Origin: Xiphophorus maculatus
Lineage: Eukaryota; Chordata; Actinopteri; Cyprinodontiformes; Poeciliidae
Length of the DNA: 64,000 nucleotides
Assembly (NCBI RefSeq): GCF_002775205.1
Contig: NC_036446.1
Location: 15,190,565 to 15,254,564 of the forward strand
Reading direction: 5' to 3'
Shown here: positions 28,101 through 35,673 of the stretch, piece by piece
Layout of the letters: the number at the start of each line of letters is the position of its first letter
How positions within the stretch are numbered: the stretch's first letter is position 1
Position numbers and translations under genes: made by a program
The notes under the pieces: model-generated
Told to the model about the DNA's origin: nothing
What the model saw: only the letters and a program-made list of their open reading frames with translations
The model's database searches: none

Positions 28101-29966
28101 AATATCAAACACTTTTATTAACTATTGTATTTGAAATTAATGGTTAGCGCCTAACAGTGGAGTTTTGAAATGTCTGGAAAAGTATTTAATTTACTTTTAT
28201 ATGGTAATTTTCCAGGTCTGTATGGTTGAGGAAAAAGGAAAATAGATAGACTTTTCTCCACACAAGAAAAAGGTCATTAGTCAAAATCAACAAACATGTT
28301 TTACAGAATCAGCATTTCGCCTGGGAGACTTTCTTCCTTATTTGACATGTGTAACAGTTGTAGATTTTGAAAAAGGGCTGCTAAGCCAGACGCCACAAAA
28401 GCAGCGGTCCATTAGCACACTCTGAAAACCAGCCCATCAATTTAAGCATTATTATTTTATTATCTGTGAAATATTCTGATCGTAAGGCTTGACTACAATT
28501 TAAACAGATTCAGAGTTGAATGCCCAGACTCTTTTTTTTTTTTTAATCATTCTAAATAAATATTGTGTACATTTAAATCTGGAGAACTATAAAATAATAT
28601 GTAGGAATCTTGTCAATATGATCCTGTTTTTGTTCAGAAGCTGCTGGGCTTGAGTTGTATCAACTCAGATGAACCAGATGTGACTTATCCTGCTTGTACT
28701 TTGTGGCTTTTGTGGAGTTATAAAATATTTCAAGATGACACATTAAAATTTTTGCTAGTTTCTTTTGATGTTATCTTTACTCTGGTTTCATCTTCTTTAA
28801 ATTCATCTCTTTTACAGCTGGGTTAGTGTAATGAGTCAGTGCTGTGGTGTTTGGCTCTTTGGATGAATGTGACAATACTAATTTAAGGAAGATGAATGTA
28901 TTACTTTCACAATGACTTTCACTTCAAATAATGTTATGGCACAAGTTAGTGGATAAATCCTGAATATCATTTTAACTTTTCTTGATGTTAAAGAAAGTTT
29001 TTAAAGAAAGGCTCATATATGTAATTAAATCCAAAGTCATGTAAGCTGGACAGTAACATTAAGAATATATATTTTTTAAAAGATTTACAATCCTTTCATT
29101 CTTTATTTTAACTCTTCTAACAGAATTCACGTTCTACTACAATTTCACTAAGAAGTTTCATTCTTAGGTTATTATCTGTTATATCAGGTATCTATTCAGC
29201 TCAGATGTTTGAAACATGGAAACAACTGTTCCAACAGAACAATGATCAAAAAGACACATCCAAACCGATTTTTGGAATGCATAAAACAGGGTGGCAACAA
29301 TGGCATTTCTCAACCATGGGGATTTTTCTGCTTTCTTTAATATTTTAATATTACAGCCGATCGATTAAAAAACTATTTTTAAAAGCAGAAACGTGAGCTT
29401 AATGAAAAGTGTGTTTAATACCTGCTTACAGGTTATTTTCAAAAGGTGCTTTTGACAAACAAGACTAAGTAAATTTGGTCTAAGTAAATCTGGAGATATA
29501 TTTATTAAATATGATTGTACAACCAACCGTTTGTGGCCAGTTGGATGTTAAGGGAGGGTTGTATGTATTGTATGTAGCCTTGGTGTTTAATTTGGATGCT
29601 CAGTGGATTTGTGAAAAATCCATTATAAATACATATATATTTTTAAAAATCATGACATTTTTATGTTGTGATGTATTTCACCTTTGAGAAATACAATAAA
29701 AATGTTTTATTCATTATTATTATTCCTGAGCATGGCTCACCACATTATTCAGGGTAATGAAGGTCTTCATTGCTTGCTTCTTTTTATGTCTCCAGTACCG
29801 AGCTTGGCTTCAGTCCAGTTTTCGTCCCAGTCCGTTCAATGACCAGCAGGAGGTGGAGGCTCTGTTAAACCAGTATGCTGAGCAGCAGGAGAGCCAGGGC
29901 AGAGCGGTGGACCACAGCTGGATGAACCGGGGTGTAGACGCTGCTGATGCTGAAGGCGACAGCTAA
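16157..29966 (+). CDS. dusp22a: dual-specificity protein phosphatase 22 (fish dusp22a-like)
   Basis: Seven coding exons: 16157-16177, 16995-17028, 18730-18812, 19171-19220, 23490-23564, 25187-25358 and 29796-29966. All introns are GT-AG, and the product is 201 residues. It is a small cytosolic or membrane-linked phosphatase of the JSP-1/VHX type, whose relatives act on MAPK-JNK and T-cell receptor kinase signalling. MGNGMNK is an N-myristoylation signal. The catalytic loop is HCLAGVSRS (87-95), with nucleophile Cys88 and Arg94. Asp57 in HAAD is the likely general acid. The core follows human DUSP22 and DUSP15 closely: KVVDGLYLGNIRD, ITHILSV and VHCLAGVSRS. The C-terminal 60 residues (YRAWLQSSFRPSPFNDQQEV onward) diverge and end in an acidic tail. 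Teleosts keep two dusp22 copies; the irf8 neighbour suggests this is the 'a' copy, an inference. A polyadenylation signal lies at 30138-30143 and a second at 30367-30372. The large introns hold transposon relics. Very sure of the family, less of the a/b label. Confidence 0.93.
16490..16506 (+). promoter_or_regulatory. CTCF-like motif in dusp22 intron 1
   Basis: GGCAGGGGGCGCTG at about 16492-16505 contains the AGGGGGCGC core of a CTCF site. Motif only. Confidence 0.4.
18961..18973 (+). promoter_or_regulatory. CTCF-like motif in dusp22 intron 3
   Basis: CCAGCAGGGGGAG matches the CTCF core CCASYAGRKGGMR well. The surrounding bases are not obviously part of a repeat. Motif only; occupancy is inferred. 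Confidence 0.45.
19221..23489 (+). other. dusp22 intron 4, with a non-repetitive GC-richer block
   Basis: This 4.3-kb intron has no recognised transposon. The stretch at about 21780-22160 is GC-richer and non-repetitive, with runs such as CAGGGGCCCCTACGGTCAGA and a purine-rich GAGGAGAGGAGAGGG. Another block at 22630-22880 is also of higher complexity. They could be intronic enhancers, but I see no diagnostic motif set. Confidence 0.35.
24070..24470 (-). mobile_element. GC-rich block, possible 3' end of a retroelement
   Basis: Inside dusp22 intron 5 is an island of clearly higher GC with sharp edges. On the minus strand it carries an open frame of 131 codons (24068-24463) beginning MKPRRKFKLEDSLAPPASSS, rich in Pro, Ser and Arg. 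It runs straight into AATAAA (minus strand, 24077-24082) followed by ATCTTTTT. A compositionally distinct block ending in a polyadenylation signal is what the 3' end of a retroelement or a processed insertion looks like. I do not recognise the protein and assign no function. Confidence 0.4.
24710..25080 (+). mobile_element. Tc1-like transposon relic in dusp22 intron 5
   Basis: The phrase AGCATGGTGGTGGTAACATC near 24770, followed by CATGCTGAGGGTCTGTTTCA, is the hallmark 'hGGGSVMLWG' region of Tc1 transposases, here on the plus strand. The rest is decayed beyond reading. A T-run ends the relic near 25075. Confidence 0.65.
26090..26370. mobile_element. MITE-like Tc1 derivative, decayed
   Basis: ATTCAATAAATTACAATATG near 26124 resembles the inverted-repeat end CTCAATAAATTAGAATAT of a common teleost Tc1 group. 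The inner sequence is short and non-coding. It lies directly before another Tc1 relic. Recognition is tentative. Confidence 0.4.
26380..27375 (+). mobile_element. Tc1-like transposon, inactive, in dusp22 intron 6
   Basis: Plus-strand traces of the transposase: an early segment near 26400-26500, GTGCTCTGGTCAGATGAGAC (26606-26625; the conserved 'WSDETK' block), ACATGGCGGTAGCAACGTCG (the 'GGGS' block) and CTACAGTGGAATGGTTTAGA near 26813. Many stops break it. The right end near 27340-27375 (GGGTGTGAATACTTATGTAG) fits a Tc1 terminus. About 1 kb, close to the size of a full element. Confidence 0.7.
27440..27735 (+). other. non-repetitive block in dusp22 intron 6
   Basis: A higher-complexity stretch with a 92-codon open frame (27457-27735) that has no matching splice sites or recognised domain. 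It ends at a long A-run (about 27747-27762). It could be a regulatory element or the body of a processed insertion with a poly-A tail; I cannot decide. Confidence 0.3.
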
Positions 29967-31152
29967 AGCTCCAGCTCCGTACCCAAGTCAGCCCCCATAC
30001 CGAATTCAACTTTAGAGTTTGGATTAAAGAAATCGTTTTTTTTTTAAGCTCTGGATATTTATTTAGAAATTTGCTACAAACTTTGATTTCTTATATCACT
30101 GAGCACTGCCATTGCTATGGTTTTGGTGACGCCTTACAATAAACACCCCAGCACTTTAGCCATAATGAGTAACTTCCATGTATCTTTTTTTGTTTTGTTT
30201 GTTTTTGTTTTGTTTATTTATTTATTTTTTTACCATTGACTCAGCAGCCTTACATCTGACTGATTAATGCTGTTTTGATTAAAAACTGTTTGCCTTTTTG
30301 AAAAATGAAATGCTCCAGTTCAGCCATAATGTCTTATTTTTACGTACATCCCTCCAGTTTCTCCAAAATAAACTATTTAACACCGCAGCTTGTGAAATCA
30401 TCATGTGCATTGGACTGATGCATTTTTTAAGTGCATCTGATTAACAGATAATGAGAAAGATTTTTTATTATTATTATTTGATCACATTACACAGACCAAA
30501 ATGCATTACCTGGACCCCACAGTGAAACTTCCTGATTTGGTGGAAATAATGATGATGTGTAGTAGGTCACAGAGTGTTGCACAAACTTCTACTTTCCCTG
30601 CTCAGGAGGGAACTTAATGCTCCTTGTCAGGCTGTAAGTAGAAAAAAGAGAACAGTTAAACAATAAAAGCAGGAGGTAACATTTGGTGACAGATTGCTTT
30701 AATTGTCCACAATAATTTATGGCACTATAAACACATTGAAAATGTTTTAACATTTAGAAAATGTTACTTGAGATAAAATAAACTCAATGAACTTTGAAGA
30801 GTAATCACCCTTTGATTTCCAAACACCTGTCTTCCTTTTAATGCCTCTTTGTAATGCAATTGTGGATTTAAAAAAAAATATATATTGTTAAATTTCTGTT
30901 CTGTTTTAATTATGTATATATGATTTATTTTGTTGTTATGTTTTATAAAGAAATGCAAAATTGCTAATAAATCTGAAGCTCTTGCAATGAGTGTATAAGC
31001 CAAGTTGAATCATGTATTACAAAAAGAACTGATAAGGCCAATGAATCACGTTAAACATTTACTTCCTTTTTTTTAAAAAAAAAAACGTAATTATACTATC
31101 ATTATTCATGAAATTCTGAAGAAATTGCAGACATTCAGAGATGGCATGCTAG

Positions 31153-31361
31153 GGCGTGCCGTGGTGGCGTAGCGGTTAGCGCGACCCGTATTTGGAGGCC
31201 TTGAGTCCTCGACGCAGCCGTCGCGGGTTCGACTCCCGGACCCGATGACATTTGCCACATGTCTTCCCCCCCTCTCCTTCCCTGTTTCCTGTCAGCCTAC
31301 TATCATATAAGGGACACTAGAGCCCACAAAAGACCCCCTGGAGGGGTAAAAAAAAAAAAAA
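31153..31361 (+). mobile_element. tRNA-derived SINE with perfect target-site duplication
   Basis: A tRNA-like head has an A box (GTGGCGTAGCGGTTAGCGC, about 31164) and a B box (GGGTTCGACTCCC, about 31226). A unique body with CCTGTTTCCTGTCAGCCTAC follows, and the element ends in GGAGGGGT plus 14 A. It is flanked by an identical 16-bp duplication, AGAGATGGCATGCTAG, at 31137-31152 and 31362-31377. This is target-primed insertion by a LINE machinery in trans. The perfect duplication suggests a fairly recent event. It lies between dusp22 and irf8. Confidence 0.92.
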
Positions 31362-31437
31362 AGAGATGGCATGCTAGTCTTTGATATATTTTCAAATATA
31401 CCAGAAGGGATTCGAGAGAAGTTTGGAGTGAACAGCA

Positions 31438-31535
31438 TTTACTCTCATGCACCAATATGGAGTTTGCATGTTCTCCCTATGCATGCATGGGTTCTTTCCG
31501 AGTACTCCGGCTTCCTCCCACAGTAAAAAAGTTGA
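31438..31535 (+). repeat. fragment of a common teleost interspersed repeat
   Basis: GGAGTTTGCATGTTCTCCCT followed by GTACTCCGGCTTCCTCCCAC is a phrase shared by very many fish genomes, usually next to a tRNA-like head. Here only this body segment remains. Recognised from memory. Confidence 0.65.
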
Positions 31536-31599
31536 ACCCGAATTTCAGTTTTCTCAGAAAATTAAAGACATGATGAGACCAATAAACAATCATCTATGA

Positions 31600-32705
31600 T
31601 CCAGTAATATTAATATGTCAATATTAATATTAATATGGCCAGTAGAACCTTGAAGAACTGCTGGTGACCTTTCAGTAATTAAGCAGACAACTCCAGAATT
31701 AGAGGAATTTCATGAAAGGTTGTTGTTAAAGATCTACCTGTTTACAGAGATCTTGATGGGAAATTGAGTGGTAGAAAATTTTAGTCAAATAGGAAAATCA
31801 CAGCTTTTTAGAGGATTGTGAAGCAAAGCCCATGTAAGACTTTAGTAGAGATTACAAGGCGTGGGAGAACAAGCTTCAAGAGCCACCATATATTTGGGCA
31901 TTAGCTGTTCCATTCCGTGTGTCGAGCAAATCCTAAACTAGAGGCAGCACCAATAGAGTCTTACTTGTAATAAAACGGAAAATATCAAAGATCAGAATTT
32001 CTATTTTCAAAGAAAAACAAAAGAAGACAAGAAATGTTGCATTTCAGTTGGGAATTAATGTTCTTGAGTCTGGGGGAAGACTGGAGACATTCAGAATCCA
32101 AACGGTGACCATTTACGGAGCCATGTCACTTTTGTTCCACTGATGAATCAAGTCCAGTCAGTGCCTCCATCTGCCAGCACCTTTTAGAGTACATCATTTT
32201 TCCTTCTGCTGATAAGCTTTATGAAAATATTGATTTCATTTTCCAGGAGGACTCTGCAGCTGCTCACACTGCTGAATGTACAAACACTTGATTTCATAGC
32301 CATGATTTAACTGAGTTTGATTGGTCAGTCTGTGGAGTATTGTCCAGAGAAAGATAAGACATCAGATTGAACAATGCAGACAAAGTGGAGGACAATATTA
32401 AAGCAACCTGATCTTCCTGAACAGCAGAGTTGATCTCCTCCATACTACTCAGCACTGATCCTAAATTAATTCAAATATTTAGAGCAAATAATGTTTCTTT
32501 TTGTTTATCTTGTGTTTTGTTCACATTAGCTGAACAGTTAGCTATAAACCCTAGTGGTAAAATTGAATAGAAACACCCTGGCTTGAGTTGCTAATGTGAG
32601 ATCAGGCTACATAACACACAAATTTCACTTTTTTATTTCATTCACTGAAATAAACCAACGTATTGGTTATGTTTCAATTTATTGAGATGCTCAAAAAGTG
32701 GTTGT
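31600..32705 (+). mobile_element. Tc1/mariner transposon, nearly full length but inactive
   Basis: Plus-strand relic of the same family as the one at 438-1165. Recognisable are CTTCAAGAGCCACCATATAT (31876), CGTGTGTCGAGCAAATCCTA, CATTTCAGTTGGGAATTAAT, the 'AEKLY' region near 32205-32230 and TTTCATTTTCCAGGAGGACT (32235; the conserved 'DFIFQQD' with catalytic Asp). The right end near 32675-32695 reads TCAATTTATTGAGATGC, the inverse of the family terminus. Stops and frameshifts leave no intact transposase. Confidence 0.78.
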
Positions 32706-32949
32706 GTCTTTAGCCTTTAAACTGTCAACATTTGTATGGAGACAGTTGGACAGGTTTAGGCATGCAGCTTCCTGGCAGGAAAAACAAACAAACATACTTA
32801 CAGTAAGTTTAGCAAGCTGTTGAAAATTCCCATTTCGCTCAGTCCATCCGGTTATTTCCAGATTTTAAACTATCAATAATAATTGTTCTCCGTTTACTGG
32901 AACATAACATTGTCAAATAAGTTCAATATCATAGGGAAATTGCACATTT

Positions 32950-33560
32950 TGAAACCTGGTGTGGAGATAAACGTCTTATGTTGAACTCCAGTAAAACTAA
33001 AGGAACCTTGGGATTGGGATTGGGATTGGGAGCACTCGGTCATGTGATGTTCGGTGGAAATATTATTGAAAAAGTGCTCATCTTTAAATTTCTTGGCATC
33101 ATTACATCCAATAGTTTGGGCTGGAGGGATCATGTTGATTATCGCTGCTCTAAATTAGCCCAAAGACTTCATTTCCTGCAGAGACTTGGGTTGTTTGGAG
33201 TCCAAGCTAAGATCATGCTGACTTTCTATGACGCAGTTTTCGGGAGTTTAATCAAATACGCCATGGGCTTGGTTTGGCTCGCTTACCTTGAAGTCCAAAT
33301 CTAGACTTGCTAGCGTAGTGAAAACCTGGATGAAAATAAGCAGGACAAATTCTCAACCTCTTCCACTGCAGTCTGTCGATGACGCTGCAGTAATTAGACA
33401 GGCAATAAAGATCTTGACGGATCCATTTCATGCTCTGCTTGGTGACTAATAATGCCAGGAAAACGTTACAGAGTCATTTGTTGCCAAACCAACTCTTTTA
33501 AGCAATCCTTTTCCAACCTCCATCTCTCTTCTTAATAAATTGTGATTACTATTTGGAGGA
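32950..33560 (+). mobile_element. non-LTR retrotransposon (LINE) 3' fragment
   Basis: An open frame at 32978-33304 encodes the end of a reverse-transcriptase domain. LNSSKTK, then FKFLGIITSNSLGWRDHVDY and KLAQRLHFLQRLGLFGVQ match the 'LN..KTKE ... KFLG..I...L.W..H' thumb region of fish LINEs of the L2/CR1/Rex1 type. After a break the frame resumes near 33400-33530 with 'ILTDPFHAL ... PSGKRYR ... KNSFVPTSINLLN'-like remains, the usual C-terminus. 5'-truncated and dead. Confidence 0.8.
33008..33031 (+). repeat. G-rich hexamer array, G-quadruplex-capable
   Basis: Four GGG runs at 33010-33012, 33016-33018, 33022-33024 and 33028-33030 are separated by ATT loops, so (GGGATT)3GGG. This is a perfect intramolecular quadruplex pattern on the plus strand, inside the LINE fragment. 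Confidence 0.75.
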
Positions 33561-34053
33561 TGACAGGGAAGGCCTTTGTTGCATTTCAAGTTGTTATGTA
33601 TCTTGTACATTCATTTAATTATTTATCTTTTATTTCTTTTTCTTGTTGTTGTTTTATATAGCACTAATCACAAAAGGTCAAATTCAAATTGAAGTACTCA
33701 TGATTCAGAAGAGGTACCAAAGCCCCACTGTTGTGATCCTTCAAGGATAATGAGGTAAAGACAATGAATGGATAAGTCAGAAGTTGAACCTTGGAAATGT
33801 TTGACCTTTTTCTTTGGATATGAGAAAGCCTGTTTATTCAGACAGAAAGATTACCATTGCTGAGGGTGTGTGTGTGTGTCATTACTTTGACACACAGTTG
33901 CATTAAAAATAAAATCAGCCCAGCCTCACCAACCAAATCAATCACTGTATTATGTTTCTACTTGGTTTAGTAGGAGCAGCAGAGTGAGGGAAATCCAACA
34001 GATTAAACAATCATGACATGCATGTTTTTGATTTTAATATAAGGTGGCCCTCA

Positions 34054-34088
34054 CCCATTTTATGATTATCTTAAAATCATAAAATGGG
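34054..34088. repeat. perfect 14-bp inverted repeat
   Basis: CCCATTTTATGATT (34054-34067) and AATCATAAAATGGG (34075-34088) are exact reverse complements around a 7-base loop. The DNA could form a cruciform. It may be a remnant of a MITE; no wider terminal repeats seen. Confidence 0.8.
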
Positions 34089-34288
34089 GATTCCAGAATT
34101 TTTTCCAGAAGATCATGCTTTGATTAAAACATTGATTAGACAGAAGAAAAGAAAATAATGTAGAAAATAAAAGACTGCTGAGCTAAAATGATCTCAAATT
34201 ATAAAACAATGACAAGGACTGAAGATGTCAGACCTCTCACACACCTGGGATCATGGGTCAGTTTGAACACATTAAAATAGTAAAAGTG

Positions 34289-34331
34289 TTTCCCTCTTTG
34301 GGAATAGTGTTACCTCATCCCAAAGAGGAAA
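34289..34331. promoter_or_regulatory. imperfect inverted repeat with a PU.1-type site, upstream of irf8
   Basis: TTTCCCTCTTTGGGA (34289-34303) and TCCCAAAGAGGAAA (34318-34331) pair with one bulged base. The right arm contains AAAGAGGAAATG, a good PU.1 (ETS) site; the left arm, inverted, has an extra G that spoils its ETS core. It lies about 1.1 kb upstream of the irf8 first exon. PU.1 is the main activator of mammalian IRF8, so the link is plausible but inferred. Confidence 0.45.
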
Positions 34332-35149
34332 TGCTCCCGAATGACGTGTTTCAACAAGATGTCAGACCTTTCTCCAAGCACACCTTCAACTGAGCAGACC
34401 AACAAAATGAGGTGTGGAGAGGTCAGTTCACATCTTGGACCTTAGCTTAATAGAAAAAAAAATGTTGTGTGACATCAAGTGTGTCTCAGACAAATCTAAG
34501 AAATTACAGAAAAACTGTGGAATGTAATTCAGTCATTCTTTTTGCAGTTTATACTGTTTTTAAACAAAAATAGACTGCTTAAAAAAAAAATGGCTAATTG
34601 TTCTTTTTTTCCTTAAGAAAGATGATCAACTGACCAGTTTTTTTCTTTCTTAGAGTTTAATTTTGTGTGGCCTTTTCAATGTTTTAATGCAATTTTTGTA
34701 TATAAATAAATGATGTTAAACTGCTGGTTTTTACTCAATTTGCTATGATTGAACAAAACTTTATAAATGACAAATAATTGAGTTATTTACCTCTGTGTTG
34801 ACCTTAAAATTATTTCAGACATGTAGCCTATTTTGGAACTAAGATGACATAATGAACATAGGTGATTTATTGCGTTTTTTAACACAAATAATAATTCTGA
34901 AGTCTATTTCTGATGCGCCCCTTGTGTGTTCTCTGGTTCTCTATTTCCATGGTTAATATCATGCAGGTGCATTTCTGAAGAAATCTGGAACATGGCTTTG
35001 GTCCACTCTGTACAAAGCGCCACTGTGGCAGCACAGCCGCTTTTTCTTTTGCGGTTTCACATTAGATTTGCGTGGGCGCGGATAGGAACGCACAACCTCC
35101 TCGTTCTGTCGCACAGAAATCCCCCTCTTCACACAGTAACTTGTGACTT

Positions 35150-35380
35150 TACGGCTTTTAATCAGTGCTCCCCGTCCTCGGAGCTTTCGGCGTGGGCAGA
35201 AGCTTTACAACCATCCCCTGTGTCAGGCCATTTCTTGTAAATACCAGCAGTTCAGAGAAAGAACCCTTCCTGAATGGGTCGTCGAGGCGCAGCCATTGGC
35301 TGGAGCGAGGCAGCGCTGGTAAGCCCCTCCCTCCTGTTTCATTCATGCAGCACAACAAACTTTATAGGCAGCTTGTTCAG
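35150..35380 (+). promoter_or_regulatory. irf8 core promoter with GAS and TATA-like elements
   Basis: A CpG-richer interval follows an AT-rich spacer. TTCAGAGAA at 35251-35259 fits the interferon-gamma activated site TTCN3GAA, the STAT1 target that drives mammalian IRF8. TTTATA at 35361-35366, about 100 bases on, is a TATA-like box, which puts the start near 35390. The stretch 35190-35300 has further GC-rich motifs. Motifs are seen; function is inferred from the mammalian gene. Confidence 0.6.
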
Positions 35381-35389
35381 GGGAGCGCA

Positions 35390-35456
35390 CTTGATTTATC
35401 CTGAGGCATAAATCAGCAACTCACACAGAGCCAGGAGCTCACCAGCCTGACTTACT
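35390..35456 (+). other. irf8 non-coding first exon
   Basis: The exon ends at the strong donor ACT|GTAAGT (GT at 35457-35458). The next exon begins at 35633, giving a short 176-base intron 1. The start is set only by the TATA-like box. Mammalian IRF8 likewise has a non-coding exon 1. Confidence 0.55.
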
Positions 35457-35585
35457 GTAAGTGATTTTACTTTTGGTTTAGCAGAAAACGCTCACAGACT
35501 CGACTTACAATCACTCATTTAATAGTTAACTTGATGATTGCCAGAAAGAGTGATGGGAATAATTTAGATGTTTTTGTTCTTATTC

Positions 35586-35632
35586 TTATAATAATAATAA
35601 TAATTATTATTATTGTTATTATTATTATTTAG
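35586..35632 (+). repeat. (AAT)n/(ATT)n microsatellite forming the irf8 intron 1 acceptor
   Basis: A run of AAT units changes to ATT units, so the two halves can fold on each other, and the last unit ends ATTTAG at the splice acceptor (AG at 35631-35632). The usual pyrimidine tract is therefore replaced by a trinucleotide repeat. Confidence 0.75.
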
Positions 35633-35673
35633 GTAAAAGTGAACAATCTGAGGCAAAAAGACGCGCTGTCAAG

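Noticed and set aside
31153-31240. Possible functional tRNA gene
   Set aside because: It has A and B boxes but does not fold as a complete cloverleaf with a normal anticodon arm, and it continues into a SINE body with A tail and target duplication.
32978-33304. Possible novel host protein of 108 residues
   Set aside because: The peptide is the thumb region of a LINE reverse transcriptase and is 5'-truncated.
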